Below, piece after piece: positions 48,705-58,655 of a stretch of 64,000 nt of DNA. Position 1 is the first letter of the stretch. Each line of letters starts with the position of its first letter. The notes below the pieces were generated by a model, which was not told the origin of the DNA, ran no database searches, and saw only the letters and a program-made list of their open reading frames with translations. The stretch lies in assembly GCF_000718985.1 (NCBI RefSeq), contig NZ_JODL01000028.1, positions 1 through 64,000 of the forward strand. The letters run 5' to 3'. The translations under genes and the position numbers were made by a program. The DNA comes from Streptomyces megasporus (GTDB taxonomy: Bacteria; Actinomycetota; Actinomycetes; Streptomycetales; Streptomycetaceae).

Positions 48705-50750
48705 ATGAGCACCCCCTACCCGTTCACCGCGATCGTCGGGATGGACGACCTCCGGCTCGGTCTGCTCCTGAACGCCGTGCACCCCGCCATCGGCGGCGTG
48801 CTGGTGCGGGGCGAGAAGGGCACGGCGAAGTCCACGGCCGTGCGGGCGCTCGCCGCGCTGCTGCCCGAGGTGGAGACCGTCGCCGGCTGCCGCTTCTCCT
48901 GCGACCCGGCCGCGCCCGACCCGCACTGCCCCGACGGTCCGCACGAGGCGGGCCACGGCGCCTCGCGCCCGACGCGCCTGGTGGAGCTGCCGGTCGGCGC
49001 CTCGGAGGACCGTCTCGTCGGCGCGCTGGACATGGAGCGCGCCCTGGCCGAGGGGGTCAAGGCGTTCGAGCCGGGGCTGCTGGCCCGGGCCCACCGGGGC
49101 GTCCTGTACGTGGACGAGGTCAACCTGTTGCAGGACTTCCTCATCGACTCGCTGCTGGACGCCGCCGCGATGGGCGTCACCCATGTCGAGCGCGAGGGCG
49201 TCTCGGTGCGGCACGCCTCCCGGTTCCTGCTGGTGGGGACGATGAACCCCGAGGAGGGCGAGCTGCGTCCGCAGTTGCTGGACCGCTTCGGGCTGACCGT
49301 GGAGGTCACCGCCTCCCGCGAGACCGACGAGCGGGTGGAGGTCGTCCGGCGGCGGCTGGCGTACGAGGAGGACCCGGCGGCCTTCGCCGCCCGCTGGGCC
49401 GGCGAGGAGGCCGCGCTGCGGGAGCGGATCGCGGCGGCGCGGGCCCTGCTGCCGACGGTGTCGCTGGGCGACGCGGCGCTGCGGCAGATCGCCGCGACCT
49501 GTGCCGCGTTCGAGGTGGACGGGATGCGGGCCGACATCGTGATGGCCCGCACCGCGACCGCGCTGGCGGCCTGGGCGGGGCGCACGGAGGTGCTGGCCGA
49601 GGACGTCCGGCAGGCGGCGTTGCTGGCGCTGCCGCACCGCAGGCGCCGGGCTCCCTTCGACGCGCCCGGCCTGGACGAGGAGAAACTCGACGAGACGCTG
49701 CGGCAGAACGGCGGCGACGGCGGGGACGGCGACCCGGACCCGGACGGGCCGGACGGCGGCCCCGGGAACGGTCCCGGCGGCGGTGGGCGGCCCCCGCAGG
49801 ACGGCCCCGAGGAGCCGTCGGGCGCCTCCGGCGCGTCCGAGCCGTCGGTGCCCGAACAGTCGCGCGGCGGGGAAGGCCCCGCCCAGGGCGGAGGCGCCGG
49901 GGAGCAGACCCCCGCCCGCGCCGGCGAGCCGTTCCGCACCCGGGCCCTGTACGTGCCCGGCGTGGGCGAGGGCGCGGCCGGACGGCGCTCGCGCGCCCAC
50001 ACCGCGCAGGGCCGCACCACCGGTGCCCGCCGCCCCCGGGGCGCACTGTCCCGGCTGCACCTGGCCGCGACCGTCCGGGCCGCCGCGCCGCACCAGCGGG
50101 CGCGGGGCCGTTCCGGGCCGGGGCTGGTGGTCCGTCGGGACGATCTGCGCGAGGCCGTGACGGAGGGCAGGGAGTCCAACCTCGTGCTGTTCGTCGTGGA
50201 CGCCTCCGGCTCGATGGCCGCCCGGCAGCGGATGAGCGCCGTCAAGGGAGCGGTGCTGTCGCTGCTGCTGGACGCCTACCAGCGCCGTGACAAGGTCGGT
50301 CTGATCACCTTCCGCGGCTCGGGCGCCGAGGTCGCCCTGCCGCCCACCTCCTCGGTGGACGCCGCCGCCGCGCGCCTGGAGTCGCTGCCCACCGGAGGCC
50401 GCACCCCGCTGGCCGCCGGGCTGCTGAGAGCCCGTGACGTGCTGCGGGTGGAGCGGCTGCGCGACCCGTCGCGGCGTCCGCTGCTGGTCGCCGTCACCGA
50501 CGGGCGGGCGACGGGTGGGCCCGAGCCGGTGGCACGGGCCCGGCAGGCGGCGCGGCTGCTGGCCGCCGACGGCACCGCCTCGGTCGTCCTCGACTGCGAG
50601 TCGGGACCGGTGCGGCTGGGCCTGGCCGGCGCGCTCGCCCGCGAACTGGGCGGCCCGGCGGTGACGCTGGAGGAGCTGCGCGCCGACGCCGTCACCTCGC
50701 TCGTTCACTCCGTACGGAACTCGAACCGGAACCTTGGGAGGGCCGCGTAG
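48705..50750 (+). CDS. cobaltochelatase ATPase, ChlI-ChlD-type fusion
   Basis: A 681-residue magnesium chelatase-like protein expected to energise CobN. The N-terminal AAA+ domain (about 1-300) has Walker [12 protein letters not shown] and Walker [15 protein letters not shown] long disordered Gly/Pro/Asp-rich linker (about 330-430) is followed by a von Willebrand A domain (about 480-660) with the MIDAS motif [12 protein letters not shown]. It thus combines the roles of CobS/CobT or BchI/BchD in one chain. AAGGAGGG lies eight bases before the ATG. It overlaps cobO by one base. Confidence 0.94.
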   Translation: MSTPYPFTAIVGMDDLRLGLLLNAVHPAIGGVLVRGEKGTAKSTAVRALAALLPEVETVAGCRFSCDPAAPDPHCPDGPHEAGHGASRPTRLVELPVGASEDRLVGALDMERALAEGVKAFEPGLLARAHRGVLYVDEVNLLQDFLIDSLLDAAAMGVTHVEREGVSVRHASRFLLVGTMNPEEGELRPQLLDRFGLTVEVTASRETDERVEVVRRRLAYEEDPAAFAARWAGEEAALRERIAAARALLPTVSLGDAALRQIAATCAAFEVDGMRADIVMARTATALAAWAGRTEVLAEDVRQAALLALPHRRRRAPFDAPGLDEEKLDETLRQNGGDGGDGDPDPDGPDGGPGNGPGGGGRPPQDGPEEPSGASGASEPSVPEQSRGGEGPAQGGGAGEQTPARAGEPFRTRALYVPGVGEGAAGRRSRAHTAQGRTTGARRPRGALSRLHLAATVRAAAPHQRARGRSGPGLVVRRDDLREAVTEGRESNLVLFVVDASGSMAARQRMSAVKGAVLSLLLDAYQRRDKVGLITFRGSGAEVALPPTSSVDAAAARLESLPTGGRTPLAAGLLRARDVLRVERLRDPSRRPLLVAVTDGRATGGPEPVARARQAARLLAADGTASVVLDCESGPVRLGLAGALARELGGPAVTLEELRADAVTSLVHSVRNSNRNLGRAA

Positions 50751-51346
50751 TGCCGAAGGGACAGCCGAGCGTCGTACCCGACGACGGACTCACCACACGT
50801 CAGCGCCGCAACCGTCCGCTGCTGGCGGTGCACACGGGCATCGGCAAGGGCAAGTCGACGGCCGCCTTCGGACTGGCGCTGCGCGCCTGGAACCAGGGCT
50901 GGCCGATCGGGGTGTTCCAGTTCGTGAAGTCCGCCAAGTGGCGGGTGGGCGAGGAGCGCGCGCTGCGCGTGCTGGGCGCGAGCGGCGAGGGCGGGACGGT
51001 CGCCTGGCACAAGATGGGCGAGGGCTGGTCCTGGGTGCAGCGCGACATCGAGTCCTCCGAGGAGGCCGCACGCGAGGGCTGGGAACAGGTCAAGCGCGAT
51101 CTGACGGCCGAGACGTACCGGCTGTACGTGCTGGACGAGTTCACCTACCCGATGCACTGGGGTTGGGTGGACACCGACGAGGTCGTGGAGGTGTTGCGGA
51201 GTCGTCCCGGCACCCAGCACGTGGTGATCACCGGGCGGAACGCGCCGGAGGCGCTGGTCGACGCCGCCGATCTGGTGACGGAGATGACCAAGGTCAAGCA
51301 CCCGATGGACGCCGGCCAGAAGGGCCAGCGGGGCATCGAGTGGTGA
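50750..51346 (+). CDS. cobO: cob(I)yrinic acid a,c-diamide adenosyltransferase
   Basis: Transfers the adenosyl group of ATP to cob(I)alamin precursors. The 198-residue protein is of the CobO/CobA type, with an N-terminal P-loop HTGIGKGKSTAAFG (about 27-40). Other conserved stretches are GVFQFVKSAKWRVGEERAL, YVLDEFTYPMHWGW and HVVITGRNAPEALVDAADLVTEM. The GTG start overlaps the TAG stop of the chelatase gene by one base, indicating coupling. Confidence 0.96.
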   Translation: MPKGQPSVVPDDGLTTRQRRNRPLLAVHTGIGKGKSTAAFGLALRAWNQGWPIGVFQFVKSAKWRVGEERALRVLGASGEGGTVAWHKMGEGWSWVQRDIESSEEAAREGWEQVKRDLTAETYRLYVLDEFTYPMHWGWVDTDEVVEVLRSRPGTQHVVITGRNAPEALVDAADLVTEMTKVKHPMDAGQKGQRGIEW

Positions 51347-51365
51347 GCAAGGTGACGAGCCCCGC

Positions 51366-52763
51366 ATGAGCACCGTCGTCCCCCGGTTGGTCGTCGCCGC
51401 GCCCGCCTCGGGCAGCGGCAAGACCACCGTCGCCACCGGCCTGATGGCCGCCTTCGCCGCGGCCGGACTCGCCGTGTCCCCGCACAAGGTGGGCCCGGAC
51501 TACATCGACCCGGGCTACCACGCGCTGGCCACCGGGCGCGTCGGCCGCAACCTCGACGCCTACCTGTGCGGCCCGGAGCTGGTCGCGCCGCTGTTCCTGC
51601 ACGGGGCGGCCGGCGCGGACCTGGCCGTGGTCGAAGGCGTGATGGGGCTGTACGACGGCGCGGCCGGGCAGGGGGAGGTCGGCTCGACCGCGCAGGTGGC
51701 GAAGCTGCTGCGGGCGCCGGTGGTGCTGGTGGTGGACGCCTCCTCGCAGTCCCGTTCGGTGGCGGCGCTGGTGCACGGCTTCGCGTCCTGGGACCCCGAG
51801 GTGCGTCTCGCGGGGGTGATCCTCAACAAGGTGGCCTCCGACCGCCACGAGGAGCTGCTGCGCGAGGCCCTGGACGCCTCGGGGGTGCCCGTGCTGGGCG
51901 CGCTGCGTCGCACGGAGCGGGTCCGCGCCCCCTCCCGTCACCTGGGCCTGGTCCCGGTGGCGGAGCGGCGCGCGGAGGCGGCCGAGGCGGTGGCCGAGCT
52001 GGCGGAGCGGGTGCGGTCCGGCTGCGACCTTCGGGCGTTGCTCGCCCTGGCGCACTCCGCGCCACCCCTGACGGAGGAACCGTGGGAGCCCCCGGCTCCT
52101 CCCGCCGGGGCGCCGCGCGGGCGGCGTCCGGTGGTGGCGGTCGCGGGCGGGGCCGCGTTCACCTTCTCCTACGCCGAGCACGTCGAGCTGCTGCGGGCGG
52201 CGGGTGCGGAGGTGGTCCCCTTCGACCCGCTGCGGGACGCCGACCTGCCGCCGGAGACGGCCGGGCTGGTCGTCGGCGGGGGCTTCCCGGAGGTGTACGC
52301 GCCGGAGCTGTCGGCGAACGAGTCGCTGCGCGCGTCCGTCGCGGCGCTGGCCGCCTCGGGTGCGCCGATCGCCGCCGAGTGCGCCGGACTGCTGTATCTG
52401 GCACGGGAGCTGGACGGCGCCCCGATGTGCGGGGTGTTGGACGTGGCGGCCCGGATGACGGAGCGGCTCACCCTCGGCTACCGCGAGGCGGTCGCCGTCG
52501 GCGACAGCGTCCTGGCCGCCGCCGGGACGCGGGTGCGCGGCCACGAGTTCCACCGCACGACGGTGGAGCCGCACGCCGGGGACCCGGCGGCGGGTCAGGC
52601 GCCCGCCTGGGGGCTGACCTGGGGCGCCGCGCGCGACCGACGGCGGGTCGAGGGTTTTGTGAAGGCCGGTGTGCATGCCTCGTACCTGCATGTGCACTGG
52701 GCCGCCGAGCCGTCCGTGGCCCGGCGTTTCGTCGACAGGTGTGTGGAGAGGGGTGCGGCATGA
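51366..52763 (+). CDS. cobB: cobyrinic/hydrogenobyrinic acid a,c-diamide synthase
   Basis: Glutamine-dependent amidation of carboxylates a and c of the corrin ring. The 465-residue protein has an N-terminal ATP domain (VVAAPASGSGKTTVATGLM; VSPHKVGPDYIDPGYH) and a C-terminal amidotransferase domain. The domain includes the catalytic Cys in AAECAGLLYLARE, GGGFPEVYAPELSANE, and the His in SYLHVHWA. It follows cobO by 19 bp and overlaps cobI by 4 bp (ATGA). Confidence 0.96.
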   Translation: MSTVVPRLVVAAPASGSGKTTVATGLMAAFAAAGLAVSPHKVGPDYIDPGYHALATGRVGRNLDAYLCGPELVAPLFLHGAAGADLAVVEGVMGLYDGAAGQGEVGSTAQVAKLLRAPVVLVVDASSQSRSVAALVHGFASWDPEVRLAGVILNKVASDRHEELLREALDASGVPVLGALRRTERVRAPSRHLGLVPVAERRAEAAEAVAELAERVRSGCDLRALLALAHSAPPLTEEPWEPPAPPAGAPRGRRPVVAVAGGAAFTFSYAEHVELLRAAGAEVVPFDPLRDADLPPETAGLVVGGGFPEVYAPELSANESLRASVAALAASGAPIAAECAGLLYLARELDGAPMCGVLDVAARMTERLTLGYREAVAVGDSVLAAAGTRVRGHEFHRTTVEPHAGDPAAGQAPAWGLTWGAARDRRRVEGFVKAGVHASYLHVHWAAEPSVARRFVDRCVERGAA

Positions 52764-53518
52764 GCAGCGCCGGCGGTGGGCCGCGGTTGATCGGCGTCGG
52801 GGTCGGTCCCGGCGATCCGGATCTGGTGACCGTCAAGGGTGTGAAGGCGCTGCGCTCGGCGAGCGTGGTGGTCGTGCCCGTGATGGCGGACGGCGGAACG
52901 GGCAGGGCGGAGTCCACCGTGCTGCACCACGTGTCGCGCGAGCGAATCGAGCGGGTGGTCTTCGCGCTCAACGAGCGCGAAGACCGGGTCCGTCGGGAGG
53001 CCGCCTGGGACGCGGCGGGCGAGCGCGTCGCCGAGCTGCTGCGCGCCCGCGGCACCGTGGCCTTCGCCACCATCGGCGACCCCAACGTCTACTCCACCTT
53101 CACCTACCTCGCCCAGACCGTCGGCGAGCTGGTGCCCGAGACGGTCGTGGAGACCGTGCCGGGCATCACCGCGATGCAGGACCTGGCCGCGCGCGGCGGC
53201 GCGGTGCTCACCGAGGGGACGGAGCCGTTGACGCTGGTGCCGGTGACGGCGGGGGTGGCGGTGCTGGAGGAGGCCCTTCGGGGGCCGGGCACGGTGGTGG
53301 CGTACAAGTTCGGGCGGCTGGCCGGCGAGGTCGCCGAGGCGCTGCGCGCCACGGGCCGCCTCGAGGGGGCGGTGTGGGGGTCGTCGCTGGGGTTGCCGGA
53401 GGAGTCGATCCGTCCGGCGTCCGCGTTGGCGGCGGAGCTCGCCGCCGGGGGCGCCCTGCCCTACCTGTCCACCCTGATCGCCCCCGCCCGCCGCGAGAGC
53501 CGAGGAGGAAAACTGTGA
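52760..53518 (+). CDS. cobI: precorrin-2 C20-methyltransferase
   Basis: SAM-dependent methylation at C20 of precorrin-2 or cobalt-factor II. The 252-residue class III methyltransferase shows the family's N-terminal GVGVGPGDPDLVTVKGVKALR, the middle FATIGDPNVYSTFTYLAQ, and ETVPGITAMQDLAARGG. It ends with LPYLSTLIAPARRES. The ATG overlaps the cobB stop by 4 bp, and its own stop overlaps the cobM GTG by 4 bp. Confidence 0.95.
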   Translation: MSSAGGGPRLIGVGVGPGDPDLVTVKGVKALRSASVVVVPVMADGGTGRAESTVLHHVSRERIERVVFALNEREDRVRREAAWDAAGERVAELLRARGTVAFATIGDPNVYSTFTYLAQTVGELVPETVVETVPGITAMQDLAARGGAVLTEGTEPLTLVPVTAGVAVLEEALRGPGTVVAYKFGRLAGEVAEALRATGRLEGAVWGSSLGLPEESIRPASALAAELAAGGALPYLSTLIAPARRESRGGKL

Positions 53519-54477
53519 CCGCCACGTCGAACACCGCGCCGAACGCCACGCCGAACGCCACGTCGAACACCGCATCGGACACCGCGCCGAACGCTTCGTC
53601 GAAGGCCGCCGCGCCCCGCGCCGGGAAGGTGACCATCGTGGGCGCCGGACCCGGCGCCGCCGACCTGCTCACCTTCCGCGCCGCCCGCGCCATCGCCGAG
53701 GCCGACGTGGTGATCTGGGCGGCGAGCCTGGTACGCGAGGAGGTGCTCGAACACGCCCGCGCCGGCGCGGAGATCCTGGACTCGGCGTCGATGTCCCTGG
53801 AGGACGTCGTCGCCGTCTACGAGCGCGCCTCCCGCGAGGGCCTTGCGGTGGCACGGATCCACTCCGGCGACCCGTCGCTGTGGGGCGGCACCCAGGAACA
53901 GGTGGACCGCTGCGCGGAGTTGGGCATCGAGGTGGAGATCGTGCCCGGGGTGTCGTCGTTCTCGGCGGTGGCGGCCATCGCCGGTCGGGAGCTGACGATC
54001 CCGGAGGTCGCCCAGTCGGTGATCCTCACCCGGCTCGGCGGCGGGAAGACGCCGATGCCGCCCGGCGAGGAGGTGCGGGAGTTCGCCCGGCACGGCACCA
54101 CCATGGCGGTCTTCCTGTCGGCGGCGCGGTCCGGGCAACTGGCGGTGGAACTGCTGGAGGGCGGCTATCCGACGGACACCCCGGTGGTGATCGCCCACCA
54201 GGCGACCTGGCCGGACGAGCTGGTGTTGCGGTGCACCGTCGGCACGCTGGAGGAGACCGTCAAGGAACACCGGCTGTGGAAGCACACGCTGTTCCTGGTC
54301 GGCCCGGCGCTGTCCGCCTCCGGCACCCGCTCGCACCTGTACCACCCGGGGCACTTCCACGGTCACCGCCGCGCCGAGCCGGCGGCCCGGAGGGCGCTGC
54401 GGGCGGCCCGACGCGCGAGTGGGGTCGCGGGCGCTCCGGCGGCCCGGGAAACCGTCCGGGAGGCGGGCGGTGAGTGA
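53515..54477 (+). CDS. cobM: precorrin-4 C11-methyltransferase
   Basis: SAM-dependent methylation at C11. The 320-residue protein has the motif VTIVGAGPGAADLLTFRAARAI at about 39-60, followed by ARIHSGDPSLWGGTQEQVD and VPGVSSFSAVAAIAGRELT. The first 37 residues are a low-complexity Ala/Thr/Asn/Ser stretch absent from typical CobM, encoded by repeats of AACGCC/AACACC. The C-terminal 40 residues are also Arg/Ala-rich. The GTG start has GAGGAGG six bases upstream, which supports translation of the low-complexity stretch. Confidence 0.95.
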   Translation: MTATSNTAPNATPNATSNTASDTAPNASSKAAAPRAGKVTIVGAGPGAADLLTFRAARAIAEADVVIWAASLVREEVLEHARAGAEILDSASMSLEDVVAVYERASREGLAVARIHSGDPSLWGGTQEQVDRCAELGIEVEIVPGVSSFSAVAAIAGRELTIPEVAQSVILTRLGGGKTPMPPGEEVREFARHGTTMAVFLSAARSGQLAVELLEGGYPTDTPVVIAHQATWPDELVLRCTVGTLEETVKEHRLWKHTLFLVGPALSASGTRSHLYHPGHFHGHRRAEPAARRALRAARRASGVAGAPAARETVREAGGE

Positions 54478-55651
54478 GCGGCCGGAGCGGGAGCCCGGCC
54501 GGGACGCGGGTCCGGTGCTGCGGGAGCCCGACCTGCCGCGTACCGCCAAGCAGCGGCCCAAGGCGCTGCGCACCGGTTGGACGACCGGCACCTGCGCCTC
54601 GGCGGCGGCCCGGGCCGCGGCCCTGCACCTGGTCACGGGCGAGCCCCAGCCGTGGGTGGAGGTCGCGCTGCCGTCGGGGCGTCGGGTGACGTTCGCGGTG
54701 GAGCGCTCGACCGAGCTGCGGCCGGGCCGCACCGAGGCCGTGGTGGTCAAGGACGCGGGCGACGACCCGGACGTCACCCACGGCTCCCACCTGACCGCCA
54801 CGGTGAGCTGGCGGGACGAGCCGGGCATCGAGCTGCACGGCGGGATCGGCGTCGGCGTCGTCACCAAGCCGGGGCTGGGCCTGGAGGTGGGCGGGCCGGC
54901 GATCAACCCGGTGCCCCGCGCCATGATCAGCCAGGCGGTGGGCGAGGTCGTCGACGTCGCGGCGCGCGGCGTGGACGTCACCATCAGCGTGCCGGACGGC
55001 GAGAAGCGCGCCCGGAAGACCACCAACGCCCGGCTCGGCATCCTGGGCGGCATCTCCATCCTGGGGACCACCGGGATCGTGCGGCCGTTCTCGACGGCCT
55101 CGTGGCGGGCCAGCGTGGAGCAGGCCGTGTCGGTGGCCGCCGCGCAGGACGCCCCGGCCGTGGTGCTGTGCACCGGTGGCCGCACCGAGAAGGGCGCCAT
55201 GGGGCTGCTGCCAAACCTGCCCCCGGTGTGCTTCATCGAGGTCGGCGACTTCACCGGCGCCGCGCTGCGGCGGGCCGTGGAGCACGGTGTGGGCCGGGTG
55301 GTGTTCGTCGGCATGGTGGGGAAGCTGACCAAGCTGGCCTCCGGTGTGCTGATGACCCACTACACGCGGTCGAGGGTGGACACCTCCGTCCTGGCCGAGG
55401 TCACCCGCGCGGTGGGCGGGCCGGAGTCGGTGGCGGCCGAGGTCGCCGTGGCCAACACCGCCCGCCACGCCTACGAGTTGTGGGACGCGGCGGGTCTGCT
55501 GCCCACGGCGGGGGCGGAGTTGTGCCGCCGGGTGGCGGACGTGCTGGAGCGTTTCGTGGACCGTCGGGTCGCGGCGGAGACGGCCCTGGTGGACTTCACC
55601 GGCCGCACGGTGATCGCCCGGCACGCCGGCGACGGGGGGCTGCTGTCGTGA
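54470..55651 (+). CDS. cbiD: cobalt-precorrin-5B C1-methyltransferase
   Basis: The anaerobic-pathway C1-methyltransferase. The 393-residue protein begins its conserved part with LRTGWTTGTCASAAARAAA (about 34-52). Further signatures are VTKPGLGLEVGGPAINPVPR, ARLGILGGISILGTTGIVRP and GNLTKLA-like GKLTKLASGVLMTHYTRS. The GTG start overlaps the cobM stop by 8 bp. Its presence in a cluster with CobN marks a mixed pathway. Confidence 0.95.
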   Translation: MSERPEREPGRDAGPVLREPDLPRTAKQRPKALRTGWTTGTCASAAARAAALHLVTGEPQPWVEVALPSGRRVTFAVERSTELRPGRTEAVVVKDAGDDPDVTHGSHLTATVSWRDEPGIELHGGIGVGVVTKPGLGLEVGGPAINPVPRAMISQAVGEVVDVAARGVDVTISVPDGEKRARKTTNARLGILGGISILGTTGIVRPFSTASWRASVEQAVSVAAAQDAPAVVLCTGGRTEKGAMGLLPNLPPVCFIEVGDFTGAALRRAVEHGVGRVVFVGMVGKLTKLASGVLMTHYTRSRVDTSVLAEVTRAVGGPESVAAEVAVANTARHAYELWDAAGLLPTAGAELCRRVADVLERFVDRRVAAETALVDFTGRTVIARHAGDGGLLS

Positions 55652-56886
55652 TCACCGTCGTCGGGTCGGGCACGGGCGTCGCCGCGGGCGGCGGGCCGGA
55701 CTGGCGGGGCGTGTCCCTGGCCGTGGGCGCCCGCCGCCACCTGGACGCCGCCGACGTGCCGTCCGGGGTGCGGCGCGTGGTGCTGGGTCCGCTGTCCCCG
55801 GCGCTGGACGCGGTGGCGGAGCACCTCACGGGCGACGGTCGGGTGGTGGTGCTCGCCTCCGGCGATCCGGGGTTCTTCGGGATCGTCCGGGCGCTCGCCG
55901 AGCGTTTCGGTCCGCGCGCCCTGGACGTGCGGCCCTCCGTGCCGTCCGTGGCCCTCGCCTTCGCGCGTGCCGGGCTGCCGTGGGACGACGCGGCCGTGGT
56001 CAGCGCGCACGGGCGCGATCCGCGCACCGCCGTCAACGTCTGCCGCGCGCACCCCAAGACCGCCGTGCTGACCGGCCCCGGCGCGGGCCCCGCCGAGCTG
56101 GGCGCCGCCCTGGCCGCCGCCGGGCCGCGGCGCACCCTGGTGGTGGCGAGCTCCCTGGGCACGGCCGGCGAGCGCGTCGAGTGGCTCTCCCCCGCCGAGG
56201 CCGCCGACCGGGTCTGGCCCGACGAGGTGAGCGTGGTGCTCTGCCTGGACGAGGCCCGGCTCCTGGCCGCCGCCCCCCGGGCGCTCGCCGGGCCGCCGCG
56301 TCCGCCCGCCGGGTGGGCGCTGCCGGAGGACGCCTTCGTCCACCGCGACTCGATGGTCACCAAGTACGAGGTGCGGGCCCTGGCCCTGGCCCGGCTCGGG
56401 CCGCGGCCGGGCGATCTGGTCTGGGACGTGGGCGCGGGCTCCGGCTCGGTCGCCGTGGAGTGCGCGCGGCTGGGCGCGGCGGCGATCGCCGTGGAGCGCG
56501 CCGCGGACGGTGTCGAGCGCTGCCGGGCCAACGCCGCCGCCCACGGGGTGGACGTCCACACCGTGCACGGCGCGGCGCCCGCCGCGCTGGCCGAACTGCC
56601 CGACCCCGACGCCGTGTTCGTCGGCGGCGGGGGCCGGGAGCTGGAGTCGATCGTCTCGCTCTGCGCCCGCCGCGCCCGCCGCGCCGTCGTCGTCACGCTC
56701 GCCGCGCTGGACCGGGTGCCCGCCGTGCGGGCCGCCCTCGGCGCCGCCGGGCTGGCCTGCGACGGCGTGCTGTTGCAGTCCTCCCGGCTCTCCCCCCTGC
56801 CCGGCGACGTGACCCGGCTCGCCGCCGGCAATCCCGTCTTCGTTCTGTGGGGCACCCGCCCCGCCACCGAAGGAGTCCCCTCGTGA
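55648..56886 (+). CDS. cobL: precorrin-6Y C5,15-methyltransferase (CbiE-CbiT fusion)
   Basis: Methylates C5 and C15 and decarboxylates the C12 acetate side chain. In the 412-residue fusion, the CbiE-like part (about 1-205) carries VVVLASGDPGFFGIVRALAE and SVALAFARAGLPWDDA. The CbiT-like part (about 215-412) carries the SAM motif VWDVGAGSGSVAVECARL and DAVFVGGGGRELE. The GTG start overlaps the cbiD stop by 4 bp. Confidence 0.95.
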   Translation: MITVVGSGTGVAAGGGPDWRGVSLAVGARRHLDAADVPSGVRRVVLGPLSPALDAVAEHLTGDGRVVVLASGDPGFFGIVRALAERFGPRALDVRPSVPSVALAFARAGLPWDDAAVVSAHGRDPRTAVNVCRAHPKTAVLTGPGAGPAELGAALAAAGPRRTLVVASSLGTAGERVEWLSPAEAADRVWPDEVSVVLCLDEARLLAAAPRALAGPPRPPAGWALPEDAFVHRDSMVTKYEVRALALARLGPRPGDLVWDVGAGSGSVAVECARLGAAAIAVERAADGVERCRANAAAHGVDVHTVHGAAPAALAELPDPDAVFVGGGGRELESIVSLCARRARRAVVVTLAALDRVPAVRAALGAAGLACDGVLLQSSRLSPLPGDVTRLAAGNPVFVLWGTRPATEGVPS

Positions 56887-58655
56887 ACGCCCCGAACGGC
56901 CTGATCGGTCTCGTCTCCGCCACCGCCGCCGGGCGGCGCGCCCGCGACCTGGTGGCCGCCGCCTGGCCCGAGGCGACCCGTGTCTACGACACGGGCGACC
57001 AGAGCGGCGCGGACACCGTCCGTTCCGCTCTCACCCGCGCCTTCGCCGAGTGCGACCGGATCGTCTGCTTCCTGGCCACCGGCGCGACCGTGCGGCTGCT
57101 CGCCCCGCTGCTGGGCGACAAGGAGAGCGATCCGGGTGTGGTGTGCGTGGACGAGGCGCGACGGTACGCGGTGGCCCTGCTGGGCGGCCACGCGGGTGGC
57201 GCGAACGAGCTGGCGCACGCGGTGGCCGAGGTCCTGCCCGGTTGCCGGCCCGTCGTCACCACCGCCACGGACGCCGTCGACGTCCCCGGCCTGGACACCC
57301 TCGGTCCGCCCGTCGAGGGCGCCGTCGCGGCGGTGTCGCGGGCGGTCCTCGACGGCGAGCCCGTCCGTCTGGTGCGGCACGTCCCCTTCCCCCTCCCCGC
57401 GCTGCCGGAGAACGTGACGGAGACCGACGGCGGTGACGGCGCGGGCGACGGGAGCGGCGGGTACACCGTGCTGGTCACCGACCGCGCCGTGGAGCCGGAC
57501 GACCGCACGGCGGTGCTGCGGCCCGCCACCCTCTCCGTCGGCGTCGGGGCCAGCCGGGGCGCGCCCGCCGACGAGATCGTCGAGCTGGTGGAGCGGTCGC
57601 TGACCGACGCCGGGCTCTCCCTCCGCTGCGTCGCCGAGTTGGCCACCGTCGACGCCAAGGCGGACGAGCCGGGCATCGTCGAGGCGGCCCGGCGGCTGGG
57701 CGTGCCGGTGCGGACGTACCCCGCCGAGGCGCTGGCGGCCGTGCCCGTCCCCCACCCGTCCCAGGCCCCGCTGGCGGCCGTGGGCACCCCGAGCGTGGCG
57801 GAGGCCGCCGCGCTGCTCGCCCGTGGCGAGGGCGCCGAACTGGTCGTCCCCAAACGGAAGTCGGAGGTTCAGGGGCGGGCGGCGATGGCCACCTGCGCCG
57901 TGGCGCGGCGCCGGCCGCGCGGGCGGCTGGCGATCGTCGGGCTCGGTCCGGGCGCCCGCGACCTGCTCACCCCGCGCGCCCGTGACGAGCTGCGCCGCGC
58001 CGGCGTGGTCGTCGGCCTCGACCAGTACGTGGCGCAGATCCGCGACCTGCTCCGTCCGGGCACCCGTGTCCTGGAGTCGGGGCTGGGCGCGGAGGAGGAG
58101 CGGGCCCGCACCGCCGTGGCCGAGGCCCGCGCGGGCCGTGCCGTGGCGTTGATCGGCAGCGGTGACGCCGGGGTGTACGCGATGGCCTCGCCCGCCCTGG
58201 CCGAGGCGTCCGCGGACATCGACGTGGTGGGCGTCCCCGGGGTGACCGCCGCGCTCGCCGCCGCCGCGCTGCTGGGCGCGCCGCTGGGCCACGACCACGT
58301 CTCGATCAGCCTGTCGGACCTCCACACGCCCTGGGAGGTGATCGAGCGCCGGGTGCGGGCGGCGGCCGAGGCGGACCTGGTGGTGACGTTCTACAACCCC
58401 CGCAGCCGGGGCCGCGACTGGCAGTTGCCCAAGGCGCTGGCCCTGCTGGCGGAGCACCGCTCCCCGGACACGCCCGTCGGTGTGGTGCGCAACGCCTCGC
58501 GGCCCGGCGAGCGGGTCGCCGTCACCACGCTCGGCGAACTCGACCCGACCGTGGTCGACATGATGACCGTGGTGACCGTCGGCAACACCGCGACCCGCAC
58601 CGTCGCCGGGCGGATGGTCACCCCGCGCGGCTACCGCTGGCAGGGGGGAGCGTGA
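56883..58655 (+). CDS. cobJ: CbiG-CobJ fusion (cobalt-precorrin-5A hydrolase / precorrin-3B C17-methyltransferase)
   Basis: A 590-residue bifunctional protein. The N-terminal CbiG part (about 1-325) has the LLGGHAGGANELAHAVAEVL signature and a C-terminal subdomain with SVGVGASRGAPADEIVELV. An acidic Gly linker lies near 180-195. The C-terminal CobJ/CbiH methyltransferase starts around 345 (GRLAIVGLGPGARDLLTPRA), with ALIGSGDAGVYAMASPAL, VPGVTAALAAAALLGAPLGHD and FYNPRSRGRDWQL. The fusion couples C17 methylation with ring contraction and lactone opening. The GTG overlaps the cobL stop by 4 bp. Confidence 0.95.
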   Translation: MNAPNGLIGLVSATAAGRRARDLVAAAWPEATRVYDTGDQSGADTVRSALTRAFAECDRIVCFLATGATVRLLAPLLGDKESDPGVVCVDEARRYAVALLGGHAGGANELAHAVAEVLPGCRPVVTTATDAVDVPGLDTLGPPVEGAVAAVSRAVLDGEPVRLVRHVPFPLPALPENVTETDGGDGAGDGSGGYTVLVTDRAVEPDDRTAVLRPATLSVGVGASRGAPADEIVELVERSLTDAGLSLRCVAELATVDAKADEPGIVEAARRLGVPVRTYPAEALAAVPVPHPSQAPLAAVGTPSVAEAAALLARGEGAELVVPKRKSEVQGRAAMATCAVARRRPRGRLAIVGLGPGARDLLTPRARDELRRAGVVVGLDQYVAQIRDLLRPGTRVLESGLGAEEERARTAVAEARAGRAVALIGSGDAGVYAMASPALAEASADIDVVGVPGVTAALAAAALLGAPLGHDHVSISLSDLHTPWEVIERRVRAAAEADLVVTFYNPRSRGRDWQLPKALALLAEHRSPDTPVGVVRNASRPGERVAVTTLGELDPTVVDMMTVVTVGNTATRTVAGRMVTPRGYRWQGGA

